Shown here one piece after another: positions 54,732 through 63,886 of a DNA stretch of 64,000 nucleotides. The DNA lies in NCBI RefSeq assembly GCF_025685605.1, contig NZ_JAGTUT010000002.1, positions 62,001 through 126,000 on the forward strand, read 5' to 3'. Under the pieces are notes generated by a model. The model made no database searches, was not told the DNA's origin, and saw only the letters and a program-made list of their open reading frames with translations. Position 1 is the stretch's first letter. Each line of letters begins with the position of its first letter. Origin of the DNA: Granulicella arctica (GTDB lineage Bacteria; Acidobacteriota; Terriglobia; Terriglobales; Acidobacteriaceae). Both the position numbers and the translations under genes were made by a program.

Positions 54732-55792
54732 GCCATCACCTTGCCTGCATCCCCTCGTACCTGGAGCAGAATCGCTCGCACCCGTTCCACAACCAACCCC
54801 GTCTGGTGATCATTGTGATACCCATCTCGCTCCGCACGCGCTCGCCCCGCCGCAGCGATCCGCGTCCTGGCCGCCTCGTCCGGCAGGTATCGGCGAATCT
54901 TCGCCACGCACTCCTCGATATCCGAAAAGAACACGGCCTCCTCATCCTCAATGAACCTCTGACTATGTCCAGCAGACCGCTCCGCCAGCAGGAAGCCACC
55001 ACATCCCGCAATCTCAAAGCTCTTATGCACAAACTCATCCAGGTTCGAATGCGTGATAAAGCTCAGGTTGATCTTGGACCCCCAGATCCCCAGCCGGTAC
55101 GCGTCTCCATACAGCTCTTCGCTCCGGTAGATCGCCGCAGCAGCATCAGCCGTCAGCACCGACCGCCAAACTTTATTCCCAGAAACCGACACCGGCACCC
55201 CAAACTCCTTCCACAACCGCGTCATAAACTCCGCCCGCTGATCGTAGGGCGTCCCGATAAACGACACCTCCCGATCCCGATCCGCATCGCTCCATCCCGC
55301 AGGCGGAGCGAAGTGCAGCGAAGGTTCATACGCTGTCTGGATCTTGATCACATCCAATGCCCCATGCTCCCTGTACTCCACAACGTTCCGGTCACGCTGC
55401 ACCACGTGCAGGTTATAGTGCGGGATGTCCTTCATGTACAGTCGCCATCCCGGATCGCGTCGCGGTCCAAACGGATTGTCGATCATGTAGCTCACCGTCA
55501 CAATCCCCATTGCACGCAGCTTGTCGAGCGTCTTGGGCCAGACCCACAGCAGCTTATCCGCCCATAAGACATCTGGCTGCTCCCGCTCCGCAGCCGCCAG
55601 CAGATCACGATTCAGCCGCACCACGCCCGGACCCATCGACAGCCGAAACTCAATCTTCCGCACCAAAATCTGCGGAGAGTCATACCTGTACAGGTTCAGC
55701 GGCACCACCACATGCCCCTGCCGCTCAAGTGCCATCAGCCGATGCAGCGATGAGTCGTTCGGCGACAGCCCTGCCGCATAAAGAATCTTCAT
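54728..55792 (-). CDS. Glycosyltransferase, CgeB/spore-maturation-like GT-B
   Basis: 354 residues. The N-terminal half begins KILYAAGLSPNDSSLHRL. The C-terminal half carries the GT-B donor-site pattern NLDEFVHKSFEIAGCGGFLL followed by FSDIEECVAKI, typical of the Glyco_trans_1_2/CgeB group. No membrane segment is seen. The acceptor is unknown. It lies between, and overlaps by one and four bases, the MgtE_N/CBS gene and the NRAMP-like gene, which is an odd place for a sugar transferase. Confidence 0.82.
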   Translation of the reverse strand: MKILYAAGLSPNDSSLHRLMALERQGHVVVPLNLYRYDSPQILVRKIEFRLSMGPGVVRLNRDLLAAAEREQPDVLWADKLLWVWPKTLDKLRAMGIVTVSYMIDNPFGPRRDPGWRLYMKDIPHYNLHVVQRDRNVVEYREHGALDVIKIQTAYEPSLHFAPPAGWSDADRDREVSFIGTPYDQRAEFMTRLWKEFGVPVSVSGNKVWRSVLTADAAAAIYRSEELYGDAYRLGIWGSKINLSFITHSNLDEFVHKSFEIAGCGGFLLAERSAGHSQRFIEDEEAVFFSDIEECVAKIRRYLPDEAARTRIAAAGRARAERDGYHNDHQTGLVVERVRAILLQVRGDAGKVMA

Positions 55793-57105
55793 CAGTGCTT
55801 CCCACGCAGCAGCGCAATCACCTGGTCAGCGTGGATCACGCCAATCAGCCGCTTCTGATCATCCACCACCGGCAGCGACCGCAGGTTGTACTTATCAAAT
55901 AGCTCCGCTACCTTCTTGCCCGAAGCATCATCCGCACAGCTCACAATGTGCCCATCGGAAAGGTCCTTCAGCGCATCCCCACCTGAAGCAAGCACCAGCT
56001 TCACCAATGGCACTACCACCGTAATCCGCCCCTCCTCATCAATCAGGAAGATGTCCAGCACATTGTCCGTATCGCCCTCGAACGACCGCAGCGCCGTAAT
56101 CGCATCCACGACCGCAGCCTCGGTTCCCAGCGCGATGTACTCCGTTGTCATTCGTCCCGCAGCCGAGTCACTCTCAAACTCCAGCAACTCCTCTACATCC
56201 TGCCGCTCCGCAGGGTCCATCTCCCCGAGGATCGCGTCCGACCGCTCCTCCGACAACTCCGCCAGCAGGTCAGCCGCTGCGCCCGGATCCATCTCCTCTA
56301 CAATGCCCGCAATCTGCTCCGAGTCCAGCGACTCGATCAACGACTGCTGCATCTTCGCGTCCACTTCTTCCAGCGCGTCCGCCGCAACCTCGTCGTTCAG
56401 GCTGTTGAAGAGTGCCTGCCGCTCCGCCGGTGCCAGCTCCTCAAGAATGTCCGCGATATCCGACGGATGCATCCGCGACAACCGGTCCTGCCCAATCTTC
56501 AGCTTCACCCGTCGCGCCGGATCGCGCTCGATCAGGTCCACAAACTCCCACGGAATCACCCGGGGCTCAAATCCCCGCGTCAGCCGATCGACCGTCGACA
56601 CTGGCAGTCCCTTCAGCAGCCGTCGCAGCGCTCCCCGAATGCCGACCTCAACCTCCGCGATCCGCAGCATCAGCTCCGGCTGCGCCTCACACACCGGCAT
56701 CCACACTAGGTCCACATCGTTGACCCGCACCACCTTGTGCCCGTTGATGTCGATAATCTGCTGATCCAGCAGGTCTCGCTCCAGCAGCAGGTAGACCGCT
56801 TCGCCGTCCGTATCGGCACCCGGCCCACCGTCACTCGGCAACGGCACCTCCACCGGCATCGCATTCGCCCCAAGCGTCAACCGGCTGTCAGTGCCAAGCT
56901 GGATCTCCGCGACCCGCACCATCACCTGCGCCTCGCCGGACTTCGCAGCCGCGCGCCGAACCACCAGCGCATGCACCTGGTGCACATCCGCCGCCGAGTC
57001 CACCGCAAACTCCCGCACACGCCCGAACAGAACGCCCGAGGCATCGAAGACCGACGTCCCCATCAGCGTAGAAACACTCGTCCTGTTCACGACATGCTTG
57101 CTCAT
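55792..57105 (-). CDS. Soluble PRC-barrel / MgtE N-domain / CBS-pair protein
   Basis: About 437 residues without membrane helices. Two PRC-barrel-like regions come first (SVFDASGVLFGRVREFAVD near 18, and a second near 110). An MgtE N-domain follows (LSRMHPSDIADILEELAPAE, LLAELSEERSDAILGEMDPA; about 220-330). The CBS pair begins at MTTEYIALGTEAAVVDAI and ends with GVIHADQVIALLRGK. In MgtE this cytosolic part senses Mg2+ and gates the channel, but here the membrane domain is absent. The start is set at 57105; a longer form starts at 57138. It is the first gene of the operon with the NRAMP-like carrier. Confidence 0.87.
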   Translation of the reverse strand: MSKHVVNRTSVSTLMGTSVFDASGVLFGRVREFAVDSAADVHQVHALVVRRAAAKSGEAQVMVRVAEIQLGTDSRLTLGANAMPVEVPLPSDGGPGADTDGEAVYLLLERDLLDQQIIDINGHKVVRVNDVDLVWMPVCEAQPELMLRIAEVEVGIRGALRRLLKGLPVSTVDRLTRGFEPRVIPWEFVDLIERDPARRVKLKIGQDRLSRMHPSDIADILEELAPAERQALFNSLNDEVAADALEEVDAKMQQSLIESLDSEQIAGIVEEMDPGAAADLLAELSEERSDAILGEMDPAERQDVEELLEFESDSAAGRMTTEYIALGTEAAVVDAITALRSFEGDTDNVLDIFLIDEEGRITVVVPLVKLVLASGGDALKDLSDGHIVSCADDASGKKVAELFDKYNLRSLPVVDDQKRLIGVIHADQVIALLRGKH

Positions 57106-57289
57106 AGCAGCAACCCCGGCTCCGGTAAAACCCTGCACAGTTGCACTGTAGATTTGGACGGCACATCACGCCCCAAACGGGGTCATCTCTCGCGTCAAGC
57201 CGTCTCTGCCATGCTATCCCACCGGCCCCCAAACAACACACGCGGGGAACCTGCACCTGCACTGGCTTTATCTCTATCAACCAGGAGAA

Positions 57290-57324
57290 CTGTCATCCTG
57301 AGCGAAGTCGAAGGACCTGCGGTC
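57290..57324. repeat. Dispersed intergenic repeat, copy 5
   Basis: CTGTCATCCTGAGCGAAGTC followed by GAAGGACCTGCGGTC, the cleanest copy in the window. A related fragment, TGTCATCCCGCAGGGATCTG, follows at 57340. Both lie in the 333-bp divergent space between the MgtE_N/CBS gene and the fifth TonB receptor. I see nothing else there except a GAGG ribosome site for the receptor. Confidence 0.72.
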
Positions 57325-57438
57325 GCCCTGCCTCTTTGTTTGTCATCCCGCAGGGATCTGCTGTGCCCTTTGTCCAACCCAACTCAAGCTCCACCAAACT
57401 AAGTCGATGAACAGGTAACGGTACCTGAGGCCGTCACC

Positions 57439-59592
57439 ATGCGATTGATCTCCGTCCTGCTCGTCTGTTCACTAGCCTTCACCTTGAACTTAAACGCCGC
57501 CGAGATCATCCGTACCAAAACCTCCGACGCAGCTACGCCAGCAAGCTCGACCACCAAAGCTTCCATCCTCCCCATAGCCAGGGAAATAGTCGTAGCCGTC
57601 CCACGCCTTCGCCCCTACACCACCCAGAGCACCATCCTCGTCGAGACCACCGCTCCACCCCTCAGCCCCACCAGCCACAAGATCACCTCTACCCTCATCG
57701 AGACAGCCGCCGGAGCCTTCGAAGATCCCTCCCGCTACTTTCAGCTTCTCCCCGGCGTTATCTCCGACTCCGATCAGCGCAACGACTTCCTCGTCCGCGG
57801 CGGCAACCCCTCGGAGAACCTCTTCGTCATCGACAACATCGACATCCACTCCATCAACCACCTCGCCCTCGCCGACACCACCGGCGGCTTCGTCTCCATG
57901 ATCGACAACGCCGCCGTCCAGTCCATGACCCTCCACACCGCCGACCACGACGCCAAGTTTGACGACCGCCTCTCCGCCGTCGTTGAAATCTCCACCATCC
58001 CCGACGAGTCCCACCCCGCCATCCGCCACATGACCGAGTTCGGCATTGCCGGAGTAGGTGGCATGGACTCCCGCCCCCTCGGCAATGGGAACCTCTTCAT
58101 CTCCGGCCGCCAGGGCATCCTCAACCTGCTCACCAACGACATCGGCCTCAACGGCGTCCCGCACTACACCAACAACCTCGTCCGCGCCGACCAGACCCTC
58201 GCCAACGGTGACCGCCTCTGGGGACTCTCCCTCACCGGCATCGACTCCATCGCCATCCATCCCGACCCCAACGACTCCGCCGAGACCAACCCCATCGACA
58301 TCCACTACAGCGGCTGGCGCAACACCACCGGCCTCAACTACCAGCACCTCTTCTCGGCAAAATCCTTCGGCATCACCACCCTTTCGAACTCCGAGCAGGT
58401 CCAGACCATTGCCCAGACCGCCCAGCTCGAAGCCAGCCTCCCCATCTACAACGAACAGACCCACGACGGTGACACCGCCCTCAAGACCGAATACACCCTC
58501 GAAGCTAACGCCCACATCCTTCTCAGCGCCGGGGCCACCGAGACCCTCCACCGCATCGACTACAGCATTCTCCAGCCCGCAGGCGCGTCCAACTTCAACC
58601 CCTACACCGCCACCAGCACCATCCCAAGCGCCACCAACATCCGTCGCAACTTCGCCACCGCCGACGACGGCAGCTACGCCCAGGTCACCTTCACCCTGCC
58701 CGCCAACGCGCGCTTCACCGTCGCCGCCCGCGCCCACCACTGGGCCTTCGACCACAACTTCGCCTTCACCCCCAAGGCCTCGCTCACCGTCCCGCTCGGC
58801 CTCACGCACTCCTTCAGCCTCGGCGTCGCCGATTACGCACAGCTCCCCTCCTTCCTCTATCTCCTCAGCTTCCCCCAGAACGCCGCCCTCGCCCCCATCC
58901 GCGCCCGCCACTACACCGCCGCCGTCACGCTCATCGACCGCAGCCGCCTCCGCCTCACCCTCGCCGCCTACCGCAAGACCTACCGCGATTACCCGGTCTC
59001 GATCGACTACCCGCAGCTCTCCATGGCCAACATCGCCGACACCTTCGGGCAGGCCTTCCTCATGTTCCCCATGGTCAGCCGCGGTCTCGGCCAGGCCACC
59101 GGCACCGAGCTTTCCCTCGACCTCCGCGCCTCGTCCCGCCTCATGCTCACCGGCAACATCGCCTACTCCCGCAGCCGCTTCTCCGGCCTCGACGGCATCC
59201 TCCGCAACGGCAGCTTCGACCTGCCCCTCGTCGCCAACGTAGCCGCCGTCTATCGCGCCGGTCGCGGATTCACCGCCTCCGCCCGCTACACCGGAACCTC
59301 AGGCCGCCCCTACACTCCCGACGACCTCGCCGCAAGCTATCAACAGAACCGTGACGTCTACGACCTCACCCAGATCAACGCCCTCCGCTCCACCCCCTAT
59401 GCTCGCCTCGACATACGCCTCGAAAAAGCCACACAATACCGCACCGGCACCCTCCTCTGGCACGGCGGCCTCGACAACGCCCTCAACCGCGCCAACTTCT
59501 ACGCCTACCAATGGCAACCGATCGCCGGAGGCACAGCCCAGCAAAACCAGATGCCCCGCTTCCCCGACGGCGGCGTCAAATACACCTTCTAA
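57439..59592 (+). CDS. TonB-dependent receptor, short type without regulatory-like domain
   Basis: 717 residues, much shorter than the four Oar-like receptors in the window. The signal peptide is VLLVCSLAFTLNLNA. The plug (about 80-200) has YFQLLPGVISDSDQRNDFLV, then RGGNPSENLFVIDNIDIH, as in classical TonB receptors. A barrel of about 480 residues ends in FPDGGVKYTF. No carboxypeptidase-like beta-sandwich is present. GAGG precedes the ATG. It lies 60 bp before an ADOP-type permease in the same direction. The substrate is unknown. Confidence 0.88.
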   Translation: MRLISVLLVCSLAFTLNLNAAEIIRTKTSDAATPASSTTKASILPIAREIVVAVPRLRPYTTQSTILVETTAPPLSPTSHKITSTLIETAAGAFEDPSRYFQLLPGVISDSDQRNDFLVRGGNPSENLFVIDNIDIHSINHLALADTTGGFVSMIDNAAVQSMTLHTADHDAKFDDRLSAVVEISTIPDESHPAIRHMTEFGIAGVGGMDSRPLGNGNLFISGRQGILNLLTNDIGLNGVPHYTNNLVRADQTLANGDRLWGLSLTGIDSIAIHPDPNDSAETNPIDIHYSGWRNTTGLNYQHLFSAKSFGITTLSNSEQVQTIAQTAQLEASLPIYNEQTHDGDTALKTEYTLEANAHILLSAGATETLHRIDYSILQPAGASNFNPYTATSTIPSATNIRRNFATADDGSYAQVTFTLPANARFTVAARAHHWAFDHNFAFTPKASLTVPLGLTHSFSLGVADYAQLPSFLYLLSFPQNAALAPIRARHYTAAVTLIDRSRLRLTLAAYRKTYRDYPVSIDYPQLSMANIADTFGQAFLMFPMVSRGLGQATGTELSLDLRASSRLMLTGNIAYSRSRFSGLDGILRNGSFDLPLVANVAAVYRAGRGFTASARYTGTSGRPYTPDDLAASYQQNRDVYDLTQINALRSTPYARLDIRLEKATQYRTGTLLWHGGLDNALNRANFYAYQWQPIAGGTAQQNQMPRFPDGGVKYTF

Positions 59593-59652
59593 CTCTCGGT
59601 AACGCCTTGCTCCTATAGACTTCAGAGGCTCCGCCATTCCGCGAGGTCTCCG

Positions 59653-62109
59653 ATGCGAACGCTGCTGCACGATCTCTCCTTCGCCTTGCGTCAGCTCCTC
59701 CGGCACCCGATCTACGCCGCTACAGCCATCCTCTCCATGGCCCTTGGCATCGGTGCTACCGCTGCTGTATATAGCGTTCTCTACGGCGTCCTGATTGATC
59801 CCTTCCCGTACCGCGACGCGGCGCACATCGCCGACATCGTCACCCAGTCCAAGGCCGACGACAAGAACAACGCGGACTTCACCCTCCCCGACCTTGAGAT
59901 CCTCCGTCACGCCCACGCCGTGACGGATGTGATGGCGCACCGCCTGATCAGCAAGCTCCTCACCGGCGGCGACTTTCCCGAGTCCATCCACGTCGCTGAG
60001 GGAACCGGAAACTACCTCCAATTTCTGGATGCGCCACCGCTGTTGGGCCGCATCTTTACCTACGCCGATGCCCCTGCCAACATCGCCCCGCAGCCTGTAG
60101 CCGTCATCAGCTATCTCTTCTGGAAGTCCCACTTCGCCGGTAGCCCCTCAGCCGTCGGCAGCACTATCGAGCTCGATCACCAGCGCTACACCGTCCTTGG
60201 CGTCATGGGCCCGCGCTTCACCTGGCTGGATGCCGATGTCTACCTTCCATTACCCGGCGGCATCGATCCCAAGACCTCTCTGCCCACCGTCCTCCGCATC
60301 CGGCCCGACCTCTCCCGGACCGCCATCACCGCTGAACTCGACAGCCTGACCCGTCAGATCGCCAGCCGCTATCCTCAGACCCTCCAGCGCGGGCCGTACC
60401 GGGTCACCGTTGAAACCCTTAACGATAATCTCCTTGGTGAGTTCAAGGGAACCCTCCTCACCCTCTTTGCCGCCGTCCTGTCCCTGCTTCTTATCGGCTG
60501 CAGCAACGTCTCCATCCTTTTGCTCGCCCGCGGCTCAGCTCGGCAGTACGAACTTGCCATGCGGACAGCCCTCGGCGCTCCCCGCATCCGCATCATCCGC
60601 CAATTGCTTACCGAAGCCGTACTCCTCTCGGTCGCGGGAGGCGTTCTCGGCATGGCGATCGCCTTCGCCGCCATTCGCCTGATCACCGTACTGATTCCTC
60701 AGTACTCCATACCGCACGAGGTCGTCATCGCCCTCAACCTGCCCGTGCTGCTCTTCAGCACCCTCGTCTCGGTCGCGGTCGGCATCCTCGCCGGCCTCTC
60801 CCCCACGCTCCAGCTCTCGAAGACGAAGGTCGCCGAAACCATGCAGGCCACCGGCAGCCGGACCGTCACCAACTCCGGTTCGCGCACCCAGGGCGCGCTC
60901 ATCATCCTCCAGATCGCGCTCACCGTCCTGCTCCTTGCGGCCTCAGGTGCGGCGATGCGTCAGTTTCTTGAGGCCTACCGTGCCCGTCTCGGCTTCGACC
61001 CCCACAACGTCCTCCTCCTCTTCATGGCCTTTCCCGAGCACGGCCACGATGCTCCTCAGGACCGCATCAACTACGAGGACGCCATGATCGACAAGATCGA
61101 CAGTCTTCCCGGTGTCCTCAGCGCCGCCAGCGCCGTTACCGGCTTTCCCCCGACCGATGGCTGGATTCAGCAGGTCGACATCACCGGCGGCCCCTCCGGC
61201 GGCAGCACCCGTGCCGTCGTCTCCCTCAACGGCGCGGACTACTTCTCCGTCCTGAAGATTCCCCTCCTCCAGGGCCGATCCATTACCCGTGCCGAGGTCC
61301 TTCGCGGCGCACACGTCGCCGTCGTCAGCAGCCTCTTTGCCCAGCGCTACCTTGCCACCGGTGGCGTCCTCGGCCGCTTGATCAGTCCGCAGGAGCTCGC
61401 CCAGGCCGAGGCCGCCAGTCCGGCCGCACCCACCACCGGCGTAGCACCCGCAGCAGCCTCGCGACAAGCTCCCTACCAGGTCATCGGCGTCGCTGAAGAC
61501 CTGCGCAACGACGGTCTCCATCGCCCGATCCAACCCGAGGTATATCTCCCCTCAAGCGTCCTCAAACACACGGGCACCGGCATCCTGGTGCGCACCTCGA
61601 CAGACCCCCAGGCCATGATTCGCCCGATCAGCAAAGCGATCGGCACCCTCGATGCCAGCCAGTCCATCCGCCAGTCTTACGTCTTTCAGGACTTTCTCGG
61701 CGAGTTCATCTGGGCCCGCGAGCGCTTCATCTCAAGCCTCTTCTCGCTCTTCGCCCTGGTTGCCCTCTCGCTCGCAGCCATCGGTCTCGTCAGCGTCATC
61801 GCCTTCCGCGTCGAGCAGCGCACCCACGAGATCGGAATCCGCTCCGCACTCGGTGCGAGCCGCGCCAACATCCTTCACACCATTCTTCGGCCCGCCATGT
61901 TCACCACCACTACGGGTCTAGCGATCGGCATCCTGCTCAGCGTAGGTCTTAGCCAGTTCGCATCTCGATGGACGCAAAGCAGCATGCGCAGTTGGTCTGT
62001 CCTCACCGGCGTCTCAATCATCCTCCTGCTCGTCGCCGCCATCGCCGGTCTGCTCACCGCGCGCCGCGCCATCCAGATCAACCCCATAGAAGCCCTGCGT
62101 ACCGAATAA
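59653..62109 (+). CDS. ADOP-type duplicated FtsX/MacB permease
   Basis: 818 residues with two FtsX units. Each unit has membrane helices around a periplasmic MacB-like core: the first helix at about 20-45 (ILSMALGIGATAAVYSVLYG), then helices near 270-300, 330-360 and 380-400; the second unit starts near 410 and ends with helices at about 690-810 (ALVALSLAAIGLVSVIAFRV). The C-terminal PIEALRTE is the family signature. No ATPase gene adjoins it, which fits the acidobacterial duplicated orphan permease (ADOP) group. The function is unknown; export of peptides or lipids is suspected. GAGG precedes the ATG. Confidence 0.88.
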   Translation: MRTLLHDLSFALRQLLRHPIYAATAILSMALGIGATAAVYSVLYGVLIDPFPYRDAAHIADIVTQSKADDKNNADFTLPDLEILRHAHAVTDVMAHRLISKLLTGGDFPESIHVAEGTGNYLQFLDAPPLLGRIFTYADAPANIAPQPVAVISYLFWKSHFAGSPSAVGSTIELDHQRYTVLGVMGPRFTWLDADVYLPLPGGIDPKTSLPTVLRIRPDLSRTAITAELDSLTRQIASRYPQTLQRGPYRVTVETLNDNLLGEFKGTLLTLFAAVLSLLLIGCSNVSILLLARGSARQYELAMRTALGAPRIRIIRQLLTEAVLLSVAGGVLGMAIAFAAIRLITVLIPQYSIPHEVVIALNLPVLLFSTLVSVAVGILAGLSPTLQLSKTKVAETMQATGSRTVTNSGSRTQGALIILQIALTVLLLAASGAAMRQFLEAYRARLGFDPHNVLLLFMAFPEHGHDAPQDRINYEDAMIDKIDSLPGVLSAASAVTGFPPTDGWIQQVDITGGPSGGSTRAVVSLNGADYFSVLKIPLLQGRSITRAEVLRGAHVAVVSSLFAQRYLATGGVLGRLISPQELAQAEAASPAAPTTGVAPAAASRQAPYQVIGVAEDLRNDGLHRPIQPEVYLPSSVLKHTGTGILVRTSTDPQAMIRPISKAIGTLDASQSIRQSYVFQDFLGEFIWARERFISSLFSLFALVALSLAAIGLVSVIAFRVEQRTHEIGIRSALGASRANILHTILRPAMFTTTTGLAIGILLSVGLSQFASRWTQSSMRSWSVLTGVSIILLLVAAIAGLLTARRAIQINPIEALRTE

Positions 62110-62156
62110 TCACAGTTCGACGAACGATGGCCTCTCACTTGTAGAAGCCCTGTCCC

Positions 62157-62657
62157 ATGAGCGACGATCTAAAGATGAGCGCGCAGTCCCAAAACAAGCA
62201 GGCCAGCACGGTGAAAGATGGCTATGTCTCCTTCGGCCACCCATCCGTCACGCTGAAGCTGCCTTCAGGCCAATTCGTAGAGATCGACGAGGGTGTCCTC
62301 GACCTCATCAAGCTGATGAACACCATCCCAGGGATAGAAACCAAGGGCTCCTGCCAGGGTCAGGACGCAACCTACGGCTACGTACAGTTCATGCCGGACG
62401 ACACCTCAGGGAAGGCTCACGCATCCGTCTACTTCATGTACCACATCCTCAAGAACATGCACGGCGCATGGGTGATGCACCGCCACAGGATGGGGGAGCA
62501 TCAGCAATCCACGGGCTCCGAACATCCAGACGCCTACAAGTTCAAGTTCACCACCGAACTCGGCAACGGATATGTGTTGAAGTGGTCCCCGTACACCTAC
62601 CCTGCCGTCCTCGCTGCGGCACATAAGGCAGCCGAAGAGACCATGCAGGATACATAG
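62157..62657 (+). CDS. Uncharacterised small protein
   Basis: 166 residues with no signal peptide or membrane helix. I do not recognise the family with confidence. The segment IKLMNTIPGIETKGSCQGQD followed by YGYVQF recalls a short alpha/beta motif (I..LN..GI.T..SC.G) seen in several unrelated small proteins. The C-terminal half has YVLKWSPYTYPAVLAAAHKA. The ATG at 62157 is 47 bp after the permease stop, so co-transcription is possible. Confidence 0.7.
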   Translation: MSDDLKMSAQSQNKQASTVKDGYVSFGHPSVTLKLPSGQFVEIDEGVLDLIKLMNTIPGIETKGSCQGQDATYGYVQFMPDDTSGKAHASVYFMYHILKNMHGAWVMHRHRMGEHQQSTGSEHPDAYKFKFTTELGNGYVLKWSPYTYPAVLAAAHKAAEETMQDT

Positions 62658-62683
62658 CAGTCAGATCCTGACGCCCACACTTA

Positions 62684-63094
62684 CTATGTCTTCGCTGCGG
62701 CCTTCCGCCGGCCCTTGCCACGGTTGTGTGCCACCGCTGCACCAATCAATGCCTTCAACGCGGAGTGGTCGATCGCCTCGCCTTCATGAATATCGATAGC
62801 GCGCCTGACGTTTCCGTCGAGGCTGGAATTGAACAGACCTGAAGGGTCAGCCAACGCCGCCCCATTGGCGAAGGTCAGCTTGACCACGCTCTTATACGTC
62901 TCACCCGTGCACACGATTCCGCCATCAGACCAGACCGGAACGCCCCGCCACTTCCACTCTTCCACAATCTCCGCGTCGGCCTCGTGGATCACTCGCCGCA
63001 CCTCGGCGAGCGTAGCCCCACGCCAGTCACCAAGCTCCTTGATCCTCCCGTCAATCAATGCAGAGGCAGATTCCGCAGCAATAGCAGCCTTCAT
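62684..63094 (-). CDS. DUF1801-family protein (YdhG-like)
   Basis: 136 residues. The pattern VRRVIHEADAEIVEEWKWRGVPVW, GIVCTGETYKSVVKLTF, and the C-terminal GEAIDHSALKALIGAAV with a basic tail (KGRRKAAAKT) matches DUF1801/YdhG proteins. These are small cytoplasmic proteins related to the iron-chaperone frataxin-like fold. The function is unknown. It converges on the uncharacterised gene before it. Confidence 0.82.
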   Translation of the reverse strand: MKAAIAAESASALIDGRIKELGDWRGATLAEVRRVIHEADAEIVEEWKWRGVPVWSDGGIVCTGETYKSVVKLTFANGAALADPSGLFNSSLDGNVRRAIDIHEGEAIDHSALKALIGAAVAHNRGKGRRKAAAKT

Positions 63095-63259
63095 AAGTCG
63101 CTCCAGCGTTCGAAACCAATGTAGCGACGATCAGCTTAAGCTGCAACTTGAAAGCTCATCAAACGTGTCGGCATTACCGCCGAACACCTGTGAACAAATC
63201 GGGGACGGATAGCGAATTGGTGAACACACCCCATCCGTCCCAACCCGGTTGCAACGGAG

Positions 63260-63886
63260 CTACTGAAATCCTTCGAATTTGTCCTCCGCGGGCTTCCGCA
63301 CCACGCCGTGGAGAGCCTGCGGTCCAAAATGCGTCGTCGCCAGCCCGCCAAACACCAGCGTAATGTTCGAATTCGTCATGGAGTACGGAATCTCGCTCCC
63401 TCCCGTCACACACACCTGCAGCGTCGACGACGGCGGGTCCGTCTCGAAAGGAGCAATGCTTCCGTTCCCGGTCAACAGGCTGACCGTTCCGTTCAGCTGA
63501 AAGCCCATCGTCGTGGCAGGAGGAAGATAGGCTGGGCAGCCGATCATGTTCCAGGTGATCTTCGCGTTCGTCAACCGGATGTGATGCGTATGAGGATTTA
63601 CCAGCGGCTGCGTCGGATCGACGGCACCCGCCGTGTTCCTCCCGTAGCCCGACATCGTCATATCCGCCAGGAAGTCAGCCGTCTCCCAACGCGGATGGAG
63701 GTCCATCGTCCACTGCCCATGCATCTCCCATGGGCTGCCTTTCACGCTGTCGCTCAAGGGCGAGTAGTCGTTGATGAGGCCACTAAGGTGCGCTGCTTTA
63801 CGCTCCTGCGCAGAACCACAGGTTGCAGAGACCAGCAAAATAAGCGAAAACACACGTTTCGCTATCGTCTGAGTGTTGCTTATCAT
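63260..63886 (-). CDS. Exported hypothetical protein
   Basis: About 208 residues with a signal peptide (VFSLILLVSATCGSAQ). The mature part has WEMHGQWTMDLHPRWETADF, HHIRLTNAKITW and a C-terminal beta-rich region. It looks like a single-domain secreted beta protein, and I know no function. The start is set at 63886, after a CTGGAG ribosome site; an in-frame start at 63931 adds a non-signal leader. The last 114 bp of the window beyond it hold nothing that I can support. Confidence 0.7.
   Translation of the reverse strand: MISNTQTIAKRVFSLILLVSATCGSAQERKAAHLSGLINDYSPLSDSVKGSPWEMHGQWTMDLHPRWETADFLADMTMSGYGRNTAGAVDPTQPLVNPHTHHIRLTNAKITWNMIGCPAYLPPATTMGFQLNGTVSLLTGNGSIAPFETDPPSSTLQVCVTGGSEIPYSMTNSNITLVFGGLATTHFGPQALHGVVRKPAEDKFEGFQ

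Noticed and set aside
57106..57438. A magnesium riboswitch (M-box or ykoK) before the MgtE_N/CBS operon
   Set aside because: The space is mostly the dispersed repeat, and no recognisable aptamer pattern is visible.
57490..58911. A 473-codon open frame antisense to the fifth TonB receptor gene
   Set aside because: It has a Gly/Val/Glu/Asp-rich composition caused by the high-GC third-position bias of the real gene on the other strand. It shows no domain and no ribosome site.
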